Of a stretch of 8,857 nt of DNA, positions 1 through 5,625 are shown in pieces. The notes under the pieces are model-generated. The model was not told the origin of the DNA and did no database searches. It saw only the letters and a list, made by a program, of their open reading frames with translations. A program made the translations under genes and the position numbers. The stretch covers positions 1 through 8,857 of the forward strand of contig CAJUGG010000070.1 in assembly GCA_910585995.1 (NCBI GenBank), given 5' to 3'. Each line of letters begins with the position of its first letter. The first letter of the stretch is position 1. This stretch comes from an uncultured Lachnospiraceae bacterium. GTDB lineage: Bacteria > Bacillota > Clostridia > Lachnospirales > Lachnospiraceae.

Positions 1-4
1 ACAG

Positions 5-52
5 AAAAGCAGAGAACCGACCACTAATGAAAGTGATATATTCTCTGCTTTT
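5..52. terminator. Hairpin, probable transcription terminator at the left edge
   Basis: A perfect 12-bp inverted repeat pairs AAAAGCAGAGAA (5-16) with TTCTCTGCTTTT (41-52). A second small stem lies in the loop (CACT 22-25 with AGTG 32-35). The A-rich outer left end and T-rich outer right end would give a short U-run in either direction, so it could end a gene lying left of the window or one read leftward. The T-run is only four bases and is followed by GC, so terminator function is inferred. Confidence 0.5.
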
Positions 53-100
53 GCTTGCACCCTGTTTGTCAGCGTTGATGATAAGTTGTTGTAAATACTT

Positions 101-131
101 CCTTATCACCGTAAAACTAATGGTTACAAGG
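101..131. other. Interrupted 31-bp palindrome in a gene-free stretch
   Basis: Bases 53-207 hold no gene I can support. The only structure noted is an interrupted dyad centred near 116: CCTTaTcACCgT on the left mirrors AtGGTtAcAAGG on the right. It could be a protein-binding site or chance symmetry in AT-rich DNA. No promoter or gene beside it clarifies its role. Confidence 0.25.
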
Positions 132-207
132 ATTATAGCGATTTTTTCTTTATAATATGGCATTTTTCAACAGACTTTACACTCTTTTTGTGACATGTTT
201 TTTCATT

Positions 208-480
208 TTATCCTAGTGATTGTAATTTTTTGCTATGTTCTGCTACTACCTTTTTGATAATTTCAATATCGGCTTGCATTGCTCCAATCTGTGCAGTTAC
301 ATTTTCATAGCGTTTAGCTGCTGGTACATAGTTTTCTGCTAATAAGTTAAGCTGTGGTTTCATGGTATTTTCAATATCCAGTTTGATATTTCTAATGTCA
401 TTTTCAAGTGGCTGAAGTTTTGGATCCAGCTTTTTATCCAGCATATCAGATATCGCAAGTAACAATTCATTATCTGTCAT
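208..480 (-). CDS. Small coiled-coil hypothetical protein (90 aa)
   Basis: I recognise the type, not a function. It is a short, soluble, charged protein with no signal peptide or membrane segment. The N-terminus (MTDNELLLAISDMLDKKLDP) is typical of small Clostridia hypothetical proteins that continue as a long helical coiled coil, here roughly residues 22-88, with hydrophobic residues spaced through IRNIKLDIE and MQADIEIIKK. The frame is open further upstream to an ATG at 541-543, giving 111 aa. I choose the ATG at 478-480 because TAAGGAG lies 9 bases before it (490-496) and the upstream residues look like translated leader. It stands alone between intergenic stretches, with its own promoter at 532-560. 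No terminator is obvious after its stop. Similar coiled-coil proteins are seen near mobile or accessory genes in my recollection, but nothing here proves transfer. Confidence 0.75.
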   Translation of the reverse strand: MTDNELLLAISDMLDKKLDPKLQPLENDIRNIKLDIENTMKPQLNLLAENYVPAAKRYENVTAQIGAMQADIEIIKKVVAEHSKKLQSLG

Positions 481-531
481 AACATCATGCTCCTTATATG
501 ATCTGTGTGTTTTTTGGTCCTGGTAGTGAGT

Positions 532-560
532 ATTATAGCACATCCAAAATGTAAAGTCTA
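532..560 (-). promoter_or_regulatory. Extended -10 promoter for the coiled-coil gene
   Basis: On the minus strand the -35 box is TAGACT (555-560), followed by a 17-base spacer, then TATAAT (532-537) preceded by TGC, which makes an extended -10. Transcription would start near 525, leaving a leader of about 45 bases that ends in the TAAGGAG ribosome-binding site. This supports the start at 480, since the longer frame would begin upstream of the transcript start. Confidence 0.65.
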
Positions 561-584
561 TTCAGTTGTTAAGGAGCAATTTTC

Positions 585-606
585 AACCGCATAAAAACCG
601 CATAAA
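585..606 (+). repeat. Two tandem 11-bp repeats upstream of the lipoprotein promoter
   Basis: AACCGCATAAA occurs twice head to tail (585-595 and 596-606). The period of 11 is close to one helical turn, so both copies face the same side of the DNA. They lie about 40 bases upstream of the -10 box at 646-651, where an activator or repressor could bind. Regulatory function is inferred. Confidence 0.5.
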
Positions 607-642
607 AATTTTCTCAAAACTCTTATATAGTTTCCCATTTTC

Positions 643-651
643 TGATATACT
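643..651 (+). promoter_or_regulatory. Extended -10 box of the lipoprotein gene
   Basis: TGATATACT (643-651) fits an extended -10 (TGnTATACT). The region 17 bases upstream (623-628, TTATAT) is a poor -35, which is usual for extended -10 promoters and may mean that a regulator helps. The start would be near 658, giving a leader of about 30 bases with AAGGAG at 678-683. Confidence 0.55.
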
Positions 652-689
652 GTTAAGATCAGAAGATCCAAGACAGAAAGGAGTCTATT

Positions 690-1286
690 ATGAAAAAAAA
701 TATGTTACTCACCATGGGAATCATCATCGCTCTTAGCTTAAGCGGATGCCAAAAAAACACAAGCGATGCAGAGACAGAAGCTCTAAAAGAACAAATCACA
801 GAACTTCAACAGCAGATCACAGAACTACAGCAGAACCAACAAGAACCGGCAGCTTCCAACGAGATCTCACCAGAAGCCCCCTCAGACCAAGCCCCTGCTA
901 CAGAAAATCCAACCAGCCAAGAACCACCTGCCACCTCTGAGCAGTCACCTGCCACCCAGGAAACCGTTCCCCAGGCAGATACTTCCACCACACACACCAT
1001 GGAAGAACTCACCACCTTGGTCAACGACTTTACCGACAAAGCCGATGCCGCCACCCCCAGCGGAAGCAACTCCGAAGACATGAACCAATTCTTCACCCTT
1101 AAACAAGAAGAAAAACAAATCGATGACGCCCTCGACCGCCATGAAAACGAACTAGAATACCTGTACAGACAAAACACCATAACCAGAGACGAATACAAAT
1201 CCAAAGAACGCGAACTAGAACGCCTAGAAGACCAACTAGACGCCGCCGAAGACCGCTTAGAAATCACCTTTGGCATCGACGACTAA
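690..1286 (+). CDS. Lipoprotein with Pro/Thr/Ser linker and coiled coils (198 aa)
   Basis: The function is not recognised. The N-terminus is a lipoprotein signal: MKKN, a hydrophobic run (LLTMGIIIALS), then the lipobox LSGC with the lipidated cysteine at residue 20, so the protein should be anchored outside the membrane. Residues about 27-52 form a Gln/Glu-rich coiled coil with a visible heptad repeat (ITELQQQ, ITELQQN). About 53-105 is a Pro/Thr/Ser/Glu-rich, probably disordered, linker. The rest is highly charged and helical, with a possible short coiled-coil hairpin in the last 60 residues. The NTITRDEYKSKERELERL stretch faintly recalls SHOCT-type domains, but I would not assign it. AAGGAG stands 6 bases before the ATG. 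Codons change from A-rich at the 5' end to strongly C-rich from about base 850. The gene is monocistronic and convergent with the malic enzyme. Confidence 0.85.
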   Translation: MKKNMLLTMGIIIALSLSGCQKNTSDAETEALKEQITELQQQITELQQNQQEPAASNEISPEAPSDQAPATENPTSQEPPATSEQSPATQETVPQADTSTTHTMEELTTLVNDFTDKADAATPSGSNSEDMNQFFTLKQEEKQIDDALDRHENELEYLYRQNTITRDEYKSKERELERLEDQLDAAEDRLEITFGIDD

Positions 1287-1321
1287 TAATATATATCTCT
1301 CCTATCACCCTACGTTTCCCA

Positions 1322-1397
1322 GGTCCAGCTGCGCCCCAGCGCGCTTCAGGCCCTTTTGCTGCCTGTCGACTCTGAAGTGCGCTGGCGCGGCCGGACC
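1322..1397. repeat. GC-rich long inverted repeat between convergent genes
   Basis: The left arm (1322-1349) begins GGTCC and ends GCGCTTCAG. The right arm (1372-1397) begins CTGAAG and ends GGACC. Almost the whole 26-28 bases pair, with one mismatch near the base, a two-base bulge and wobble pairs. It sits between the lipoprotein stop (1286) and the malic enzyme stop (1410). It lacks a T-run on either side, so it is not a classical intrinsic terminator. It may block read-through, protect 3' ends, or be a dispersed palindromic repeat. Confidence 0.7.
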
Positions 1398-1407
1398 GTC
1401 CCCATTC

Positions 1408-2583
1408 TCAGAGTCTGGCCACCCCACTCTTCTTAGCCGCCTCTGCCACCGCCGCAGCCACCGCCTTGCCAACCCGCGGATCAAACGCCTTAGGAATAAT
1501 ATACTCCTCATTCAGCTCCTCATCCGTGATCAACTCCGCCAGCGCCTGCGCCGCCGCCAGTTTCATCTCATCATTAATATCCCTTGCCCGCACATCAAAA
1601 GCCCCGCGAAAGATCCCCGGAAACGCCAGCACATTATTAATCTGATTCGGGAAATCACTTCTCCCCGTAGATACCACTCTAGCGCCCCCGGCCTTAGCCT
1701 CCTCCGGGAAAATCTCCGGTATAGGATTCGCACAGGCAAAAATAATTGCATCCACATTCATCGTCCGCACCATCTCAGTCGTAACCATCTTAGGCGCACT
1801 CACCCCAATAAACACATCCGCACCCACCAGCATATCCGCCAAAGACCCAGATCTATGCTCGCGGTTCGTCACCTTAGCCATCTCCTTCTTGATCTCATTC
1901 ATCCCCTCCTTACGCCCCTCATAGATCGCTCCATTCCGGTCGCAAAGCGTAATATCCACAAAACCCGCCTTCAAAAGCAGTCTGCTGATCGAGAGCGCCG
2001 CAGCCCCGGCACCATTTACCACCACACGGACCTCTTCCCTCTTCTTACCCACCACCTTCAAAGCATTGGTAAGCCCGGCAAGCGTAATAATCGCCGTCCC
2101 ATGCTGATCATCATGGAAGATCGGAATATCACACCTCTCCTTCAATTTTCTCTCAATCTCAAAACACCTAGGAGCCGCAATATCCTCCAGATTCACTCCC
2201 CCAAAACTTCCTGAGATCAAATAAATCGTATTCACAATCTCATCCACATCTTTACTCTTTATACACAAAGGAAACGCATCCACATCCCCAAATGCCTTAA
2301 AAAGCACACACTTTCCTTCCATCACCGGCATCCCGGCCTCCGGCCCAATATCCCCAAGCCCAAGCACCGCAGTGCCATCCGTCACCACGAGACACATATT
2401 GTGACGCCTCGTCAACTCATAACTCTTCTCCACATCCTTCTGAATCTCCAGGCAAGGCTGCGCTACTCCCGGCGTATACGCCAACGACAAATCATCCTTC
2501 GTCGCCACCGGCACCGTAGCCACCACCTCAATCTTGCCCTTCCACTCACCATGTAACCTCAATGATTCCTTCGCATAATCCAT
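1408..2583 (-). CDS. Malic enzyme, short type (malate to pyruvate + CO2, 391 aa)
   Basis: Cytosolic oxidative decarboxylation of malate to pyruvate with NAD(P) reduction. The length matches the short single-module bacterial malic enzymes without the phosphotransacetylase-like extension. N-terminal malic domain: AYTPGVA carries the likely catalytic Tyr36, VTDGTAVLGLGDIG lies at about 67-80, EGKCVLFKAF holds the likely catalytic Lys91, NLEDIAAP (E133, D134) and HDDQHGTA (D158, D159) supply the metal site. The NAD(P)-binding domain has GAGAAA at 191-196, then ACANPIPE and the FPGIFRGAFD block near the C-terminus. Cofactor choice cannot be settled by eye; oxaloacetate decarboxylation is a possible side activity. 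AGGAG at 2591-2595 is 7 bases before the ATG. The gene appears to be transcribed alone from 2827-2854, through a leader of about 235 bases containing two tandem hairpin units. Confidence 0.95.
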   Translation of the reverse strand: MDYAKESLRLHGEWKGKIEVVATVPVATKDDLSLAYTPGVAQPCLEIQKDVEKSYELTRRHNMCLVVTDGTAVLGLGDIGPEAGMPVMEGKCVLFKAFGDVDAFPLCIKSKDVDEIVNTIYLISGSFGGVNLEDIAAPRCFEIERKLKERCDIPIFHDDQHGTAIITLAGLTNALKVVGKKREEVRVVVNGAGAAALSISRLLLKAGFVDITLCDRNGAIYEGRKEGMNEIKKEMAKVTNREHRSGSLADMLVGADVFIGVSAPKMVTTEMVRTMNVDAIIFACANPIPEIFPEEAKAGGARVVSTGRSDFPNQINNVLAFPGIFRGAFDVRARDINDEMKLAAAQALAELITDEELNEEYIIPKAFDPRVGKAVAAAVAEAAKKSGVARL

Positions 2584-2590
2584 TCCAAAT

Positions 2591-2814
2591 CTCCTATTTA
2601 AAGTTCCGCTACAGCTTTTTCAGCCCCTGGATCTGGAAGAATGTTTGCCCGTCTATGACGTTCAAACATCCTTCCGGGGGCCGAAAAAACTTCCGCTGTT
2701 TTTAAAGTTCCGCTACAGCTTTTTCAGCCCCTGGATCTGGAAGAATGTTTGCCCGTCTATGACGTTCAAACATCCTTCCGGGGGCCGAAAAAACTTTTGC
2801 TGTTTTTTAAGTCA
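2591..2814 (-). promoter_or_regulatory. Structured leader of the malic enzyme, with boundary motifs shared with the PHP gene
   Basis: Read on the minus strand, the leader has two large hairpins separated and bounded by a recurring motif. The upstream boundary is GACTTAAAAAACAGC (2799-2813). The middle one is GCGGAACTTTAAAAACAGC (2695-2713). The last one, GCGGAACTTTAAATAGGAG (2591-2609), runs straight into the ribosome-binding site. The PHP leader at 4588-4709 has the same layout. No U-run follows either hairpin, so this is not a plain terminator-attenuator. Control of translation or RNA stability is an inference. Confidence 0.5.
2597..2804. repeat. Two tandem 104-bp hairpin units
   Basis: Unit 1 is 2597-2700 and unit 2 is 2701-2804. 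They are identical except for two adjacent C-to-T differences near the end (TTCCGCTG against TTTTGCTG). Each unit folds: in unit 1, GGAAGAATGTTTG (2635-2647) faces CAAACATCCTTCC (2663-2675), with CGTC/GACG inside the loop (2650-2653, 2657-2660) and CAGCCCC (2621-2627) against GGGGCCG (2677-2683). The two imperfect positions are A·C on the plus strand but G·U on the minus strand, which favours a folded RNA made from the minus strand, in the direction of the malic enzyme. Confidence 0.9.
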
Positions 2815-2826
2815 TTCCCACCCAAA

Positions 2827-2854
2827 ATAATACCCTTTTTTTCCAAAATGTCAA
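2827..2854 (-). promoter_or_regulatory. Sigma-A promoter of the malic enzyme
   Basis: On the minus strand a perfect TTGACA (2849-2854) is followed by a 16-base spacer and TATTAT (2827-2832). The start would be near 2820, so the transcript enters the two 104-bp hairpin units before reaching the gene. The spacer is one base shorter than ideal. Confidence 0.7.
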
Positions 2855-2888
2855 TTCCTTTTTTCCCCTCCTACGCCCTACGCTCTCA

Positions 2889-3205
2889 GCCCGCGCGGGC
2901 AGGTCGGGGATTGTAAGGGGCTGCTTTCGGCCTGATGGCCTGGCGATGCGGCGGTTGGCACACAGAGGGGCTTATGGGTTAGACAAAGAGTGCTGTGTAG
3001 ATTGGAGCGGACAGTTGCTTGATTCTGTACGACTTAGGCGGACACCTGTGTCCGAATAAGGCGAACAGAATCAAGTGACTGTCCGATACACTCTATGCAG
3101 ACCTTTGTCTAACCCATAAGCCCCTCTGTGTGCCAACTGCCGCAGTGCCAGGCCGTCAGGCCAAAAGCCAGCCCCTTACAATCCCTGGCCTGCCCGCGTC
3201 GGGCG
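2889..3205 (+). repeat. Giant imperfect palindrome containing structured repeat, copy A
   Basis: The arms 2889-2988 and 3103-3205 pair almost throughout, and the inner 34 bases of each arm (2955-2988 with 3103-3136) are perfect complements. Inside lies a core: a constant left block ending CGGACAGT (3008-3015) pairs with ACTGTCCG (3078-3085). A variable stem follows, CTTGATTCTGT (3018-3028) with ACAGAATCAAG (3065-3075). Then CTTA (3033-3036) pairs with TAAG (3057-3060), and an apical CGGACAC (3039-3045) pairs with GTGTCCG (3048-3054). Five wobble positions in the outer arms are G·U on the plus strand and only one on the minus, mildly favouring a plus-strand RNA. It lies between the malic enzyme promoter and the MATE stop. 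No coding frame fits it; it could also end MATE transcripts. Confidence 0.85.
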
Positions 3206-3219
3206 TCCTCCCCCTTCTC

Positions 3220-4554
3220 TCACCGCGTAACATCCCTAAGCCATATCTTCGACCGATACCTCCACAACGCAAACGGCAATTTAATAAACTCATCCATCAT
3301 CAACAACACAAACACCTCTCTCACCGGCAGATGCAGCACAAACGCCCCAATCCACCCCAGCAAGATCGACCCCACCCAGAGCGCCATCCCCTCCAGGATC
3401 AGTCCAAACCGCGTATCTCCCCCTGCCCGGAGCACTCCCACAATCACCGGACAGCTCACCGACTGGCACAGACTGTAGACCGCCAATACTACCAGCATAA
3501 ATAATAGATACTCCCTCGCCTGATCCCCAAGTGTCAGCGCCCCGGCAATCGTCCCCCGCAGGCAGAACATCGCAGCACTTGCACAAGAAGTCACCACAAT
3601 ACTAAGACCAACCATCCTCCTAGCATAGATCTGCGCAATATCCAGTCTCTTCTCCCCGATCGCCTTGCCCACCAACACACTCGTAGCCGCTGACAGCCCC
3701 ACACTCATCACCATCACCAGCTCCCGGATCACCCGCACCACCGAATTAGCCGCGGCCGCCGAACTCCCCAGTTGTCCCAAGATCGCCGCATTGGCCGACA
3801 TCCCCGCTCCCCAAAGCGTCTCATTTAAGACCACCGGTATCGACAACACCAGAAAATCTCGCAAAAGCAAAGGGTCCCAATGGAAAAAATACCGGCTCCT
3901 GAGCCTGACCTGCCGATTGACCTTTCCAATATAAAATAGCACAATCAAAAACTCCAGACAACGCGACAAAAAAGTCGCCAGTGCCGCACCCCGCACCCCC
4001 ATAGCTGGCGCCCCGCACAGCCCGAAGATAAAGACCGCATTTAAGATCACATTGGCAAGCAAAGATCCCGCAAAGACCGCCGTACCGATCTTCACTCGTT
4101 CAATACTGCGCATCAGATACAGATACGCTGTCGTAAACGCAGAGATCGGATAACAAAACGCCACGATGCGAAGGTAGGACACGCCTCCCTGAATCACTTC
4201 CTCCTCGGAAGAAAAGATATACATAATCTGCCTGGGAAACAATTCCACCACAAAAAAGAAAGTAAATCCGGCAATCAGTGCAAAACTAATCGTCATACTG
4301 AATACTTTTTCAATGGTGTTCACGTCCTTCTTCCCCCAATACTGTGCCGTCAGTACAGAGGCCCCGGACGTCATACCAAAGATCATCAGACTCATCACAA
4401 ACTGCACCTGGCCCGCCAACGAGCCACTCGAAAGTGCTGTCTCCCCCACTTTTCCCAGCATCACCACATCCGCCGTAGTCACAGCCGTATTGATCAGATT
4501 CTGAAGGGCAATAGGAAAAGCAAGCCCAAATACTATTTTCAAAAATTCTCTCAT
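3220..4554 (-). CDS. MATE family efflux transporter (444 aa)
   Basis: A cytoplasmic-membrane antiporter of the multidrug and toxin extrusion family, expected to use a Na+ or H+ gradient; the substrate is unknown. The protein is hydrophobic along its whole length with about 12 predicted membrane helices, in two similar halves. Family signatures are FPIALQNLINTAVTTADVVM near the N-terminus, GAPAMGVRGAALAT (181-194) and GVLRAGGDTRF (373-383). The length is normal. The frame is open upstream to 4626, but I start at the ATG 4552-4554, because MATE proteins begin as MREFLKIVFGLAFPIALQNL does here, and the 24 upstream residues would be read through the palindromic PHP leader. The ribosome-binding site is weak (AAAGAG, 4565-4570, 10 bases away). 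It is divergent from the PHP gene. I see no clear promoter of its own and no U-tract terminator; the palindrome at 2889-3205 follows. Confidence 0.9.
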   Translation of the reverse strand: MREFLKIVFGLAFPIALQNLINTAVTTADVVMLGKVGETALSSGSLAGQVQFVMSLMIFGMTSGASVLTAQYWGKKDVNTIEKVFSMTISFALIAGFTFFFVVELFPRQIMYIFSSEEEVIQGGVSYLRIVAFCYPISAFTTAYLYLMRSIERVKIGTAVFAGSLLANVILNAVFIFGLCGAPAMGVRGAALATFLSRCLEFLIVLFYIGKVNRQVRLRSRYFFHWDPLLLRDFLVLSIPVVLNETLWGAGMSANAAILGQLGSSAAAANSVVRVIRELVMVMSVGLSAATSVLVGKAIGEKRLDIAQIYARRMVGLSIVVTSCASAAMFCLRGTIAGALTLGDQAREYLLFMLVVLAVYSLCQSVSCPVIVGVLRAGGDTRFGLILEGMALWVGSILLGWIGAFVLHLPVREVFVLLMMDEFIKLPFALWRYRSKIWLRDVTR

Positions 4555-4566
4555 ATGTGTTATACT
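4538..4566 (+). promoter_or_regulatory. Candidate promoter of the PHP gene, overlapping the MATE start
   Basis: TTCAAA (4538-4543), a 17-base spacer and TATACT (4561-4566) fit a sigma-A promoter read rightward. The -35 box lies inside the first codons of the divergent MATE gene, and the -10 box overlaps the MATE ribosome-binding site. RNA polymerase here would compete with MATE expression. The start would be near 4573, so the transcript would contain the hairpin leader. Confidence 0.5.
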
Positions 4567-4587
4567 CTTTCTAATGAAAACTATTTT

Positions 4588-4709
4588 GCGAAACTTTAAA
4601 ACAGCAACGGACCAGACAAGCCCCAAGAGGATTTTCAGACACTTATGTGGCTGAAAATCCTCTTAGAGACGGGGGCTTGAGAGGGAAGTTGCGAAACTTA
4701 AATAGGAGG
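4588..4709 (+). promoter_or_regulatory. Structured leader of the PHP gene, with repeated boundary motif
   Basis: The motif GCGAAACTTTAAAACAGC (4588-4605) opens the element and GCGAAACTTAAATAGGAGG (4691-4709) closes it, ending in the ribosome-binding site. Between them is a nested hairpin: GCAAC (4604-4608) with GTTGC (4688-4692), CAAGCCCC (4617-4624) with GGGGCTTG (4672-4679), and a perfect 14-bp stem AAGAGGATTTTCAG (4625-4638) with CTGAAAATCCTCTT (4651-4664), capped by CAC/GTG. The layout matches the malic enzyme leader. A direct repeat, TTGCGAAACTT (4586-4596 and 4689-4699), brackets the hairpin. It could be a cis-regulatory RNA or an inserted miniature palindrome with flanking duplication. 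Confidence 0.55.
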
Positions 4710-4717
4710 TATTTATT

Positions 4718-5566
4718 ATGGAAACTATAGACCTGCATGTTCACTCTTGTTATTCTGATGGTTCTCTCACTCCCACAGAACTGGTAGCTCTGGCACTTAA
4801 TACCGGCCTGACGGCTTTCGCGCTGACCGACCATGATACCACCGACGGCATCGATGAAGCCTTACAGGCAGCTACAAACACAGGACTTGAGATCATCCCC
4901 GGCATTGAATTTTCCACCCGCTGGGAACATCGTGATGTACACATCTTAGGATATTATGTAAACTATCACGCAGCATCATTTCAAAAAAAACTTCATGAAT
5001 TTTTAGACGCCAGAGATCTGCGCAATGTGAAGATGTGCGAACGTATCCGGGAATACACAGGATTTCCCATCACCTTGGAACTTCTCACCAAAGCCTTCCC
5101 CGACGCTGTCATCACCCGCGCTCATATGGCTGCATGGCTAGTAGACCAGGGATATATCTCCTCGCGCCCAGAAGCCTTTGAAAAATATCTGGGAGAGCAG
5201 GCTCCCTGCTTTGTCTCCAAGACAGAAGTGACACCCACAAACGCCATACAGCTGATCCTCGCAAACGGCGGCATCCCCGTACTTGCCCACCCGCTCCTCT
5301 ATCACCTGCCCGAAGAAAAAATGCATGAGTTAATCCGGGAAGTAAAAGAAGCCGGACTCCTGGGCATCGAAGCCGTCTATGTCCTAAACCAAGGCGATGA
5401 CGAAGCCTATGTCCGCTCCCTGGCAGAACAATACCACCTCTGCATCACCGGCGGATCGGATTTTCATGGAAAAAACAAACCAGATATCGCACTGGGAACG
5501 GGTCTTCATGGTAATCTGTCCATTCCTTATGAACTCCTCACCGAATTAAAAAAACTGCGTCCCTGA
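4718..5566 (+). CDS. PHP-domain phosphoesterase, YciV/RNase AM (TrpH) type (282 aa)
   Basis: A metal-dependent phosphoesterase. Characterised relatives hydrolyse 3',5'-nucleoside bisphosphates or trim RNA and short nucleotides from the 5' end; which activity applies here is inferred. All metal-binding motifs are visible in order: DLHVHSCYSDG (H7, H9, D14), LTDHDT (D38, H39), PGIEFS (E64), VHILGYY (H75), TRAHMA (H136), LAHP (H191) and GGSDFHG (D248, H250). The length is usual for the family, so this is a stand-alone PHP protein and not the PHP domain of a DNA polymerase. Histidinol phosphatase is a less likely alternative, since the TRAH and HILG blocks fit YciV. AGGAGG (4704-4709) lies 8 bases before the ATG. 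The gene stands alone with a structured leader and a terminator at 5578-5619. Confidence 0.92.
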   Translation: METIDLHVHSCYSDGSLTPTELVALALNTGLTAFALTDHDTTDGIDEALQAATNTGLEIIPGIEFSTRWEHRDVHILGYYVNYHAASFQKKLHEFLDARDLRNVKMCERIREYTGFPITLELLTKAFPDAVITRAHMAAWLVDQGYISSRPEAFEKYLGEQAPCFVSKTEVTPTNAIQLILANGGIPVLAHPLLYHLPEEKMHELIREVKEAGLLGIEAVYVLNQGDDEAYVRSLAEQYHLCITGGSDFHGKNKPDIALGTGLHGNLSIPYELLTELKKLRP

Positions 5567-5577
5567 AAAAATATAGT

Positions 5578-5619
5578 CCCCGCCTCTGTCTGTATGGCAC
5601 AAAGGCGGGGAATTTGTTT
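5578..5619. terminator. Bidirectional intrinsic terminator between PHP gene and pheA
   Basis: CCCCGCCT (5578-5585) pairs perfectly with AGGCGGGG (5603-5610) around a 17-base loop. On the plus strand it is followed by AATTTGTTT. On the minus strand the hairpin is followed by ACTATATTTTTT. It can therefore end both the PHP gene (stop at 5566) and the folC-pheA transcript (stop at 5626). Confidence 0.85.
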
Positions 5620-5625
5620 CGTGTA

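Noticed and set aside
1..163. Minus-strand open frame from an ATG at 161-163 to the window edge (begins MPYYKEKIAIILV)
   Set aside because: No ribosome-binding site, it crosses the strong hairpin at 5-52, and I recognise nothing in it. Short plus-strand frames in the same stretch are no better.
481..543. N-terminal extension of the coiled-coil protein to the ATG at 543
   Set aside because: The start at 480 has a good TAAGGAG, and the promoter -10 at 532-537 would put the transcript start downstream of 543.
1270..2214. Long plus-strand frame (314 codons) opposite the malic enzyme
   Set aside because: An Arg/His/Pro/Ser-rich shadow of the malic enzyme on the other strand, with no family motif.
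2591..2814. A known riboswitch or T-box in the malic enzyme leader
   Set aside because: I found no conserved riboswitch core or T-box sequence, and there is no terminator U-run after the hairpins.
2645..2830. Plus-strand frame of 61 codons across the 104-bp units
   Set aside because: It repeats itself because the DNA is a tandem duplication; the hairpin and minus-strand leader explain the sequence better.
2889..3205. Insertion sequence, CRISPR or retron in the large palindrome
   Set aside because: No transposase, reverse transcriptase or cas gene is present, and there are no spaced short direct repeats; the structure is one nested hairpin.
3128..3504. Plus-strand frames over the end of MATE and the palindrome
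   Set aside because: They are low-complexity translations of palindromic and antisense sequence and have no ribosome-binding site.
4555..4626. N-terminal extension of MATE to the ATG at 4626
   Set aside because: The added residues are read through the palindromic leader, have no ribosome-binding site, and precede the normal MATE N-terminus.
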